Origin: an uncultured Pseudobutyrivibrio sp.
GTDB lineage: Bacteria > Bacillota > Clostridia > Lachnospirales > Lachnospiraceae
Length of the DNA stretch: 40,721 bases
Assembly (NCBI GenBank): GCA_900546435.1
Contig: URCQ01000022.1
Location: 1 to 40,721 of the forward strand
Direction of reading: 5' to 3'
This document shows positions 31,294 through 38,871 of this stretch, piece by piece. The position numbers and the translations under genes are program-made. Positions within the stretch are counted from its first letter, which is position 1. Every line of letters begins with the position of its first letter. The notes beneath the pieces were generated by a model that ran no database searches, was not told where the DNA came from, and saw nothing but the letters and a program-made list of their open reading frames with translations.

Positions 31294-31769
31294 TATTCAG
31301 ACAATAATATTGTCAAGGTAAAAAGTGTTTTTTTGGAGAACTGCACAAAAAAGGTAAAATAGAGAAGAGAAGGGATATCTTACGCAAGATGACAGATAAA
31401 ACTTATCCACAATTTTGGGGGCGAAAAAGTGGGGAAAATGTACTTATACACGGATTTGTCAACTTTATCCACAATTTTGGGGATAAAAACACGGAATTTG
31501 TAAACAACAAAAAGAACGTTTGTTTTGTGATTTTGTGATAAAAAATGTCGAAAAAAGAAAAAAGGATTGACTTTTAAAGTGTGGAAAAATGTCAAAATTT
31601 GGGTCTATTGACAGAATATTTACGGTAAAAGGGATTTTGCATAAAAAAGTGACGTCCCCCTCTTTATTTTTTTGGCAGATTATATTAAAATAACAAATAA
31701 GTATGTGAAAAACATCAAAAAAGTATATGGACAAATTGTGGAAATTGTATAGATAAGGGAGGAAAGGAT
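31294..31769. other. AT-rich non-coding region with DnaA-box cluster
   Basis: 476 nt without a gene. TTATCCACA, the perfect DnaA box, occurs at 31403-31411 and 31465-31473, each time as part of the 18-nt direct repeat TTATCCACAATTTTGGGG. Degenerate boxes follow: TTATACACG (31444-31452), TGTGGAAAA (31580-31588, one mismatch on the other strand) and TGTGGAAAT (31737-31745). A 15-nt palindrome GACAATAATATTGTC (31300-31314) stands at the left border. Long A/T tracts lie between. A TTGACA at 31608-31613 lacks a matching -10, so the promoter of the next gene is not resolved. It could be a DnaA-binding locus or a DnaA-controlled regulatory region. Confidence 0.6.
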
Positions 31770-32858
31770 ATGATTTCGAATCAGACGCTACAGAATACGA
31801 TTGACGGTCTGCATCAGATTACGAAAATAGACTTTGCTGTTGTAGACAGTGAAGGCGGTGTGTTGGCATCTACCATCATGAATCCGGGGCAGTATCGCGA
31901 GTCAGCGGTTACGTTCGCGTTATCTGAGGCAGAGAGCCAGGTAGTATCGGGTTGTCAGTTCTTTAAGGTATATGATGAACAACAGTTGGAATTTATTGTG
32001 TTAGCCAAAGGGAATGATGAGGAAGAGGCTTTACTTGTTGGAAAGATTGCAACTTTTCAGATCCAGGAATTGATGGTGGCTTACAAGGAACGCTTTGATA
32101 AGGACAACTTTATCAAAAACTTATTATTAGATAATTTGTTGCTTGTGGATATTTACAATCGTTCCAAGAAATTGCATGTGGATATCAATGCCAGAAGAGT
32201 GGTTATGATTGTGGAGACAGGTGAACACAAGGATGGAGATGCGATTGATCGTGTGCGTAGTCTGTTTAGCGGCAGGACAAAAGATTTTGTTACAGCGGTA
32301 GATGAACACAATATCATTGTAGTAAAGGAACTTTTAGATCAGGAAACCTATGAGGATATCCGTAAGACAGCTGCAGTGATTATCGATGCGCTCAAAGATC
32401 GTGATGATAGAATTCGCGTATCGTATGGTACGATTGTTGGAGAAATCAAAGAAGTGTCACGTTCTTATAAAGAAGCTGGTATGGCTTTGGATGTCGGTAA
32501 GATTTTCTTTGCTGACAAGCGTATTATCGCATACTCAGCACTTGGCATTGGCCGTTTGATTTACCAGTTGCCAATTCCACTTTGCAAGATGTTTATCAAG
32601 GAAATTTTCGATGGTAAGGACTTGGATGATTTTGATGAGGAGACCTTATCTACCATCAACAAATTCTTTGAAAACAGCTTGAATGTTTCTGAGACATCAA
32701 GACAACTCTATATACATAGAAATACGCTTGTGTATCGTTTGGATAAATTACAAAAGAGCACAGGACTGGATTTGCGTGTATTTGAAGATGCCATCACGTT
32801 TAAAATTGCGCTGATGGTTGTAAAATACATGAAGTATATGGAAAATCAGGACTTTTAA
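31770..32858 (+). CDS. PucR/CdaR-like transcriptional regulator
   Basis: 362-residue protein. Residues 1-100 look like a small sensory fold (IDFAVVDSEGGVLAST), the middle (about 125-270) resembles the GGDEF-like region of CdaR proteins (VSYGTIVGEIKEVSRSYKEAGMALDVG), and the C terminus (about 295-350) is a PucR-type helix-turn-helix with LNVSETSRQLYIHRNTLVYRLDKL. Family members control purine, sugar-diacid or amino-acid genes; no such genes are nearby and the ligand is unknown. GGGAGGAAAGG precedes the ATG. It lies directly before ftsE (30 nt, same strand), so it may be co-transcribed with ftsEX. Downstream of the DnaA-box region. Confidence 0.85.
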   Translation: MISNQTLQNTIDGLHQITKIDFAVVDSEGGVLASTIMNPGQYRESAVTFALSEAESQVVSGCQFFKVYDEQQLEFIVLAKGNDEEEALLVGKIATFQIQELMVAYKERFDKDNFIKNLLLDNLLLVDIYNRSKKLHVDINARRVVMIVETGEHKDGDAIDRVRSLFSGRTKDFVTAVDEHNIIVVKELLDQETYEDIRKTAAVIIDALKDRDDRIRVSYGTIVGEIKEVSRSYKEAGMALDVGKIFFADKRIIAYSALGIGRLIYQLPIPLCKMFIKEIFDGKDLDDFDEETLSTINKFFENSLNVSETSRQLYIHRNTLVYRLDKLQKSTGLDLRVFEDAITFKIALMVVKYMKYMENQDF

Positions 32859-32888
32859 TTTTACATCATTTAGGAGATAGAATAAGCA

Positions 32889-33572
32889 ATGATTCGATTA
32901 GAACACGTTAGTAAGACATACCAGCAGGGTGTGCCGGCGCTCAATGATGTGAGTATTCATATTGAGCAGGGGGAGTTCGTTTTTATTATGGGTAAAAGTG
33001 GATCCGGTAAATCTACGTTGATTAAGCTTTTACTTAAGGAACTGGAACCGACAAAAGGTGAAATCTATATCAATAACCAGAAGTTGTCGTCTGTGACACA
33101 TAAAAAGATACCGTATTTCCGTAGAAATATCGGTGTTGTATTCCAGAATTTCCGCTTATTACAGGATCGTAATGTTTATGAAAATGTAGCTTTTGCAATG
33201 AAGGTTGTAGAATCTTCAACGCGTGAAATCAAGCGAAAAGTACCACTTATGCTTTCGCTTGTGGGTCTGGCAGCAAAATACAAATCTCTGCCGCGCCAGC
33301 TTTCCGGTGGTGAGCAGCAGCGTGTTGCAATTGCGCGAGCTCTTGTCAACGAACCAAAGATTCTTCTAGCAGATGAGCCGACAGGTAATCTGGATAACAC
33401 AAATGCATGGGAAATCATGCATCTACTGGAAGAGATTAATGAACGGGGAACGACCGTTGTTGTTGTCACACACAACAGTGAAATCGTTCGAAAGATGAAT
33501 AAGCGTGTCATCACAATCAAAAAAGGCGTCGTCGTGAGTGACGGGAAATGGGGTGATACACATGAAGTTTAG
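32889..33572 (+). CDS. ftsE: Cell division ATP-binding protein FtsE
   Basis: 227-residue ABC ATPase that with FtsX activates peptidoglycan hydrolases during division or elongation. Walker A GKSGSGKST (about 36-44), Q-loop FQNFRLLQDRNVYENV, signature LSGGEQQRVAIARAL (about 138-152), Walker B ILLADEPTGNLD (about 158-169), switch His in VVTHNSEIV. FtsE-typical spacing and length. The ATG is preceded by AGGAGATAG. It overlaps ftsX by 11 nt, so the two subunits are translated in a coupled way. Confidence 0.95.
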   Translation: MIRLEHVSKTYQQGVPALNDVSIHIEQGEFVFIMGKSGSGKSTLIKLLLKELEPTKGEIYINNQKLSSVTHKKIPYFRRNIGVVFQNFRLLQDRNVYENVAFAMKVVESSTREIKRKVPLMLSLVGLAAKYKSLPRQLSGGEQQRVAIARALVNEPKILLADEPTGNLDNTNAWEIMHLLEEINERGTTVVVVTHNSEIVRKMNKRVITIKKGVVVSDGKWGDTHEV

Positions 33573-34470
33573 TACATTTTTGTATAATGTTGGACAAGGA
33601 CTTAAAAATATCTGGAGAAACAAATTGTTCTCTTTGGCATCCATTGCAACGATGTCAGCATGTATCTTTTTGTTTGGCGTATTTTATTCCATTGGTGTCA
33701 ATTTTACAGCAATGGTACACTCAGCAGAGGAAGGCGTTGCCGTTATCGTTTATTTTGAGCCGGGCATAAGTCAGGAGCAGATTGACAAAGTAGGCGAAGA
33801 AATCGGCAAACGAGGAGAAGTTGCAAAGTATGATTTTGTTTCTGCAGATGAAGCATGGGCATCCTTTAAGGATTCCTATTTTGAAGGAAATGAAGCGGCA
33901 GCAGAAGGATTTGCTAATGATAATCCACTGGCAAATTCAGAACGATATGAGATTTATTTAAATGACGTTACCATGCAGCAGACACTGGTTGATTACTTAT
34001 CCGGTCTGGATGGCGTGCGAAAAGTCAGTCATTCGGAAGTAGCAGCGAAGACATTATCTGATTTTAATAGCCTGATAGGGTATATTTTTGTCGGCGTTAT
34101 TATTATCTTAGTGGCCGTTGCGGTATTTTTGATTAATAATACGGTTACCGTTGGAATTTCTGTGCGAAAAGAAGAAATCGCGATTATGAAATTGATTGGA
34201 GCAAAGGACAAATTTGTGCGCGCACCATTTGTTGTGGAAGGTGTATTTATTGGTTTGATTGGCTCTGTGATTCCATTGGCACTTTTATTCTTCCTTTATC
34301 AGGGAATTGTGACTTATGTATCAGAACGATTCCAATTTGTAGGCGATATGTTCTCGTTTATTCCGGTGACTACGGTGTTTACTATTTTAGTACCGGTGTC
34401 TTTGGTATTAGGTGTTGGCATCGGCTATATTGGAAGTCGTATGACCCTTCATAAGCATTTGCAGGTGTAA
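33562..34470 (+). CDS. ftsX: Cell division protein FtsX
   Basis: 302-residue membrane partner of FtsE. Cytoplasmic N terminus containing GLKNIWRNKLFSLASIA, TM1 (about 25-47), an extracellular domain of about 120 residues that in other species binds a wall hydrolase or its coactivator, and TM2-4 (about 170-192, 220-245, 268-292) with the MacB-like loop GISVRKEEIAIMKLIGAKDKFVRAPF. The ATG at 33562 was chosen over an ATG at 33538, since the GGGG ribosome site is at 33549-33553 and the homology begins at MKFSTF. The S41 protease gene downstream may belong to the same transcript. Confidence 0.93.
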   Translation: MKFSTFLYNVGQGLKNIWRNKLFSLASIATMSACIFLFGVFYSIGVNFTAMVHSAEEGVAVIVYFEPGISQEQIDKVGEEIGKRGEVAKYDFVSADEAWASFKDSYFEGNEAAAEGFANDNPLANSERYEIYLNDVTMQQTLVDYLSGLDGVRKVSHSEVAAKTLSDFNSLIGYIFVGVIIILVAVAVFLINNTVTVGISVRKEEIAIMKLIGAKDKFVRAPFVVEGVFIGLIGSVIPLALLFFLYQGIVTYVSERFQFVGDMFSFIPVTTVFTILVPVSLVLGVGIGYIGSRMTLHKHLQV

Positions 34471-34537
34471 GCCTATGGCATAGGGATGATCCTGATGCAA
34501 TATATTGGGAATGAAAGCGTTCTGAGAGGATGGAAAA

Positions 34538-35776
34538 ATGGAAGAAATAAAAGAACAATCAGAGGCGGAGATTACGAGTAAGAAAAAGAAAGTAAAGTCA
34601 TTTCGCAGAGGTGTGATCACAGGCATTTTAAGCTGTCTGCTTGTGGTCGTGCTGGTTCTGGGGGGTGTGGCATTTGCGCTGCGTGGTACCTTGAGCTCAT
34701 TAAAAGGATTCAATATTTCAAAGCTTCAGTACATTGCATCGTTAGTACAGCATTATTACTATGAAGATATTGATGATGAAGCATTGACAGAGGGTATATA
34801 CAAAGGTTATATGGAAGGCCTGAACGATCCGTATTCTGTTTACTATACAGCACAGGAATATGAAGACATGATGATTGATACCACAGGAAATTATGCTGGT
34901 ATTGGCGCTGTTCTTACAAAAGATACACAGACGAAGCAGGTGCGTATTGTCAATGTATATGAAGATTCTCCGGCAGAAAAAGCTGGTTTGCAGGCAGATG
35001 ATATTTTACTGTCAGTAGATGGCTATAAGGCGGAGTCAGAAGATTTGGATCAATTTGTACATCGTATACGAGGGGAAGAAGGTACCAAGCTTACGGTACA
35101 GTATGAACGTGATGGTGTGACGAATGTTGTGGAAGTGACACGGGCGCAAGTTGCTGTCCCAAGCGTACGATATAAGATGCTGGATGATGAAATCGGCTAC
35201 ATTTATATGTCTGAGTTTTCAGAGAATACGCAGAAGCAATTTGAGGACGCAATGAAGGACTTGCAATCCCAGGGCATGAAGGCCGTTATTTATGATTTGC
35301 GTATTAATGGTGGCGGTCTGGTAGATTCTGTTGTTGGCATTTTAGATGATATTTTGCCAAAAGGTACAACCGTATATATGGAAGATAAGAATGGAAAACG
35401 CACCACATATACATCGGATGATGAAAAGCAAATCAATATGCCAATGGCGGTTTTGACATCTCAAAATACGGCGAGTGCAGCAGAAATATTTGCAGGCGCA
35501 ATTCGTGATTTTGATTATGGTACGTTGATTGGCACAAAGACATTTGGTAAAGGAATTGTGCAGACGACGGTTCCACTTTCGGATGGTAGTGCCATCAAGG
35601 TGACCATGGCGACATATTATACCCCGAGTGGGGAATGCATTCATAAGACGGGCATCACACCGGATGCGGAATTGGAGTATCAGTTCCTCGGTGGTGATGA
35701 TGATACGTATGATGAACTTCTGGATAACCAGATACAAAAAGGAATGGAAGTTCTTCATGAATCGTTATCCGATTAA
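34538..35776 (+). CDS. C-terminal processing peptidase (S41, PDZ-containing)
   Basis: 412-residue membrane-anchored serine protease of the CtpA/CtpB type. Basic cytoplasmic start, one TM (about 27-50), an N-terminal helical domain (YYYEDIDDEALTEGIYKGYM), a PDZ domain (about 120-195, with YEDSPAEKAGLQADDILLSVDG), then the S41 core: NTASAAEIFAGAIRD carries the nucleophile Ser (about 311) and FGKGIVQT the general-base Lys (about 336). TYYTPSGECIHKTGITPD closes the domain. In Bacillus, such proteases process wall hydrolases or sporulation factors, and the ftsEX-ctp order is common in Firmicutes. GAGAGGATGG lies before the ATG. Natural substrates unknown here. Confidence 0.93.
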   Translation: MEEIKEQSEAEITSKKKKVKSFRRGVITGILSCLLVVVLVLGGVAFALRGTLSSLKGFNISKLQYIASLVQHYYYEDIDDEALTEGIYKGYMEGLNDPYSVYYTAQEYEDMMIDTTGNYAGIGAVLTKDTQTKQVRIVNVYEDSPAEKAGLQADDILLSVDGYKAESEDLDQFVHRIRGEEGTKLTVQYERDGVTNVVEVTRAQVAVPSVRYKMLDDEIGYIYMSEFSENTQKQFEDAMKDLQSQGMKAVIYDLRINGGGLVDSVVGILDDILPKGTTVYMEDKNGKRTTYTSDDEKQINMPMAVLTSQNTASAAEIFAGAIRDFDYGTLIGTKTFGKGIVQTTVPLSDGSAIKVTMATYYTPSGECIHKTGITPDAELEYQFLGGDDDTYDELLDNQIQKGMEVLHESLSD

Positions 35777-35779
35777 AAT

Positions 35780-35831
35780 CTGCTTTTACACAAAGAAAGC
35801 AGGAAAAGCACATGTGTTTATCCCATGTGCT
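35780..35831 (+). other. Two tandem hairpins between the protease gene and prfB
   Basis: CTGCTTT (35780-35786) / AAAGCAG (35796-35802) and AGCACATG (35807-35814) / CATGTGCT (35824-35831), each with a 9-nt loop. No T run follows, so they are not standard terminators; they might protect or regulate the prfB message. Confidence 0.5.
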
Positions 35832-35862
35832 GATTTAATAAAAAATGAAAGAGGTGAATACT

Positions 35863-36997
35863 GTGGTAGAACTTGACGCTTATAAACAGCAGCTGCAAGC
35901 GTATGAATCTCCACTACAGGAAGTGAGGGATTCACTTTGACCTGGCTAACAAGTCAAAGCGTATTGAAGAATTAGAAAGAGAAATGGAAGCAGCGGACTT
36001 TTGGAATGATGCAGCACAGTCCACTGCCAAAATGAAAGAATTAAAGAGTTTAAAAGATGATGTGAGTGTTTTTTCTCATTTACAGGAATTGAAAGAAGAA
36101 ATAGAGACCTATATTACGCTGGGATATGAGGAAAATGATCCGGAGTTATTACCGGAAATTGCATCTTTGTTACAGGAATTTGATGGAGCATTGGAAGATT
36201 TGCGCATGAAAACACTGCTATCTGATGAGTATGATGACAGAAATGCCATTGTTTCTTTGCATGCGGGCGCAGGCGGAACCGAAAGCTGTGACTGGGTATC
36301 CATTCTCTATCGTATGTACACCAGATGGGCGGCAAGCCGAGGCTATGAAGTAGAAGTACTTGATTATCTGGATGGAGATGAAGCTGGAATCAAATCCGTA
36401 ACATTTCAGGTGAACGGTCCCAATGCATATGGTTACCTGAAATCAGAAAAGGGTGTGCATCGCCTTGTACGGATTTCGCCATTTAATGCAGCAGGCAAAC
36501 GACAGACATCGTTTGCGTCTTGCGATGTCATGCCGGAATTGGATGATAATGTTGAAATTGAAATCAACGATGATGATATCCGGATTGATACCTATCGATC
36601 CAGCGGTGCCGGCGGACAGCATATTAATAAAACATCCTCAGCAATCCGTATCACGCATTATCCGACGGGTATTGTGGTGCAGTGCCAGAATGAACGTTCA
36701 CAGCACATGAACAAAGATAAGGCAATGCAGATGTTAAAAGCAAAGCTGTATTTGCTGCAAAAAGAAGAGCAGGAGCGCGAGGCGCAGGGAATTCGTGGTG
36801 AAGTCACAGATATCGGCTGGGGCAACCAGATCCGCTCTTATGTATTACAACCGTATACTATGGTAAAAGACTTGCGTACCGGGGAGGAAACCGGTAATGT
36901 GGATGCCGTGCTAGATGGCGAAATTACGCCATTTATGAACGCTTATTTAAAATGGTGTTCTCTCGGATGTCCGGATCGTCATGCGCAGGATTCATAA
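35863..36997 (+). CDS. prfB: Peptide chain release factor 2 with programmed +1 frameshift
   Basis: RF2, which ends translation at UGA and UAA. Translation starts at GTG 35863 (GAGGTG upstream) and reads 25 codons to an in-frame UGA at 35938-35940. The shift site is CTT-TGA-C, preceded by the internal Shine-Dalgarno-like AGGGA at 35924-35928. A +1 shift after CTT (35935-35937) continues at GAC (35939) to the stop at 36995-36997, giving about 377 residues. Diagnostic motifs are SPF (RF2 anticodon-mimic tripeptide, in RISPFNAAGKR) and the catalytic GGQ in SGAGGQHINKTSSA. This is the classic RF2 autoregulation: low RF2 lengthens the pause at UGA and increases shifting. Confidence 0.97.
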
Positions 36998-37002
36998 AAA
37001 GC

Positions 37003-37032
37003 TTGATTTAAGTAGTCTTCTTATGGTATTAT
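37003..37032 (+). promoter_or_regulatory. Promoter of pheB-hom
   Basis: TTGATT (37003-37008), 18-nt spacer, TATTAT (37027-37032). The leader can fold CGAGTG (37037-37042) onto CACTCG (37069-37074), with the GGGGGAGG ribosome site starting at the foot of that stem. Confidence 0.65.
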
Positions 37033-37084
37033 CTTTCGAGTGAGAACAATTGTGTTTGTATCAAAGACACTCGGGGGAGGGAAT

Positions 37085-37528
37085 ATGGCAGAGAAGACTA
37101 CTTATTTTGTTTTAAAGGAAAAGGCGGTGCCGGAAGTGCTCCGCAAAGTGGTAGAAGCAAAAAGACTGATTGAATCGGGACGTTGTATTTCTGTACAGGA
37201 GGCGACGGATCGTGTGGGAATCAGCCGGAGCTCATTTTACAAGTATAAAGATGACATTTTCCCATTTCATGATAATGTCCGAGGAAAAACCATTACCATG
37301 GTGGTACAAATGGAAGATGAACCGGGTATTTTATCCGAAATCTTACAGACGGTGGCACAATATCACGCCAATATTCTGACGATTCATCAGAGTATACCAG
37401 TCAATGGCATTGCGTCGTTGACGCTTTCGGTTGATGTGTTGCCGGAGACGGGGGATGTTTCTGACATGGTTGAGGTCATGGAACATACACCGGGAATTCA
37501 ATACGTAAAAATATTAGCTAGGGAGTGA
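37085..37528 (+). CDS. pheB: ACT-domain regulatory protein PheB (UPF0735)
   Basis: 147-residue protein, the same length as Bacillus PheB. An N-terminal helix-turn-helix-like part (ISVQEATDRVGISRSSFYKYKDDIFPF, about 38-64) is followed by a C-terminal ACT domain (ITMVVQMEDEPGILSEILQTVAQYHANILTIHQ, about 72-104), a fold that binds amino acids. Members sit beside phenylalanine or threonine/methionine branch genes and are thought to regulate them, without biochemical proof. GGGGGAGG is 4-5 nt before the ATG at 37085; an upstream GTG at 37040 was rejected. hom starts 4 nt after its stop, which ties it to homoserine synthesis. Confidence 0.9.
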   Translation: MAEKTTYFVLKEKAVPEVLRKVVEAKRLIESGRCISVQEATDRVGISRSSFYKYKDDIFPFHDNVRGKTITMVVQMEDEPGILSEILQTVAQYHANILTIHQSIPVNGIASLTLSVDVLPETGDVSDMVEVMEHTPGIQYVKILARE

Positions 37529-37532
37529 TCAG

Positions 37533-38729
37533 ATGAAAGTAGCAATTATGGGATACGGAACAATCGGTTCTGGTGTTGCGGAGATTTTAGAAGTAAACAA
37601 AGATGTTATTGCAAAGCGCTGCGGGGAACCGTTAGAACTGAAGTATGTGCTTGATTTGCGAGACTTTGAAGGAGATCCGATTGCGGACAAGATTGTGCAT
37701 GATTATATGACGATTGTGGAAGATCCGGAAGTCGCTATCGTAGTAGAGACCATGGGAGGTGTGGAACCTGCCTATACGTTTGTTAAGGCAATGTTAGAAG
37801 CTGGTAAGCACGTTACGACATCCAACAAGGCATTGGTTGCTGACAAGGGTGCAGAATTGATTGAAATTGCACGCAACCATAAAGTGAATTTCCTGTTTGA
37901 GGCATCCGTAGGTGGTGGTATTCCAATTATCCGTCCGTTGACTTCTTGTCTGACAGGGGATGTGATTGAAGAAATCACAGGTATTGTTAACGGAACCACA
38001 AACTATATGATGACAAAGATGACGCAGGAAGGCTTAGATTTTGATGCTGTGTTAAAAGACGCGCAGGATAAGGGTTATGCAGAAAAAGATCCGACTGCTG
38101 ATATCGAAGGCTATGATGCCTGCCGTAAAATTGCTATTTTGACATCCTTGATTTGTGGCAGACAGGTAGACTATAAAGACATCCCGACAGAGGGTATCAC
38201 ACATATTACATCAACAGATATGAAATATGCGAAAAAAATGGGAAGGACCATCAAATTGCTTGCAACCAGTAAAGCGCAGGGAGACAGCTATGTGGCAAGA
38301 GTAGCACCATTTTTGCTTTCGCCGGAACATCCGCTTTACAATGTACATGATGTATTTAATGCTATTTTTGTGCATGGTAATATGCTTGGTGATGGTATGT
38401 TCTATGGAAGTGGAGCAGGAAAATTGCCGACAGCAAGTGCTGTTGTGGGCGATATGGTAGCGATTGCAAAGCACATTGATAAAAATATCTATCTGGAGTG
38501 GGAAAAGGAAAAGCTTGTTCTGGCAGATCCGATGGAACAGAAGAATCGTTTCTTTGTGCGTTCTACTGCAACAGAAGCAGAGATTGAATCTGTCTTTGGC
38601 AAGGTAGAATTTATAGAAATTGGTCTCGATGATGAGATCGGTTTTGTGACAGAGGAAATGAAGGAGTCGGAATATGCGACGAAAGCGGCAGCTCTTGGCG
38701 GAATTCGCCAGATGATTCGCCTGGTATAA
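37533..38729 (+). CDS. hom: Homoserine dehydrogenase
   Basis: 398-residue enzyme that reduces aspartate semialdehyde to homoserine with NAD(P)H, the branch point to threonine and methionine. NAD(P) site GYGTIGSGVAEIL at residues 7-19; catalytic domain with SNKALVADKGAELIEIA, EASVGGGIPIIRPL, GIVNGTTNYMMTKM, and the family block AEKDPTADIEGYDACRKIAILTSL (about 188-211). The C terminus after LPTASAVVGDMVAIAK is only about 85 residues and resembles a reduced ACT-like domain, shorter than in many Gram-positive enzymes. The separate ACT protein encoded just upstream might supply feedback sensing; that is inference. The ATG is preceded by GGGAGTG. Confidence 0.95.
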   Translation: MKVAIMGYGTIGSGVAEILEVNKDVIAKRCGEPLELKYVLDLRDFEGDPIADKIVHDYMTIVEDPEVAIVVETMGGVEPAYTFVKAMLEAGKHVTTSNKALVADKGAELIEIARNHKVNFLFEASVGGGIPIIRPLTSCLTGDVIEEITGIVNGTTNYMMTKMTQEGLDFDAVLKDAQDKGYAEKDPTADIEGYDACRKIAILTSLICGRQVDYKDIPTEGITHITSTDMKYAKKMGRTIKLLATSKAQGDSYVARVAPFLLSPEHPLYNVHDVFNAIFVHGNMLGDGMFYGSGAGKLPTASAVVGDMVAIAKHIDKNIYLEWEKEKLVLADPMEQKNRFFVRSTATEAEIESVFGKVEFIEIGLDDEIGFVTEEMKESEYATKAAALGGIRQMIRLV

Positions 38730-38787
38730 TACAAAAATGGACACATTCTGACCATCCGTGGAAGAATAAGAAATCACGGAAACTTTA

Positions 38788-38816
38788 TTGAAAAATCGTG
38801 GGGGATTTTTTATAAT
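38788..38816 (+). promoter_or_regulatory. Sigma-A promoter of glpK with palindromic spacer
   Basis: TTGAAA (38788-38793), 17-nt spacer, TATAAT (38811-38816). AAAAATC-N6-GATTTTT (38791-38810) is a perfect inverted repeat lying almost exactly between the two promoter boxes, an ideal repressor site. A second inverted repeat, TCCGTG (38755-38760) / CACGGA (38775-38780), lies just upstream. Confidence 0.7.
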
Positions 38817-38871
38817 AGTGTCAGAATCATTATTGGTTTCGATTTTTTTAAAGTATAAGGGGGTTTTTATT

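Noticed and set aside
31294..31769. Chromosomal replication origin (oriC)
   Set aside because: Two perfect DnaA boxes and AT-rich DNA are present, but rpmH, dnaA, dnaN, recF and gyrB are absent, box number is low, and gene direction does not switch here.
34511..34525. CcpA (cre) site before the S41 protease gene
   Set aside because: ATGAAAGCGTTCTGA resembles cre but misses the conserved C in the second half, and it lies in the ribosome-site region.
35863..35940. prfB as a broken gene or a separate short peptide
   Set aside because: The in-frame UGA sits in the standard RF2 frameshift context, and the downstream frame continues correctly after +1.
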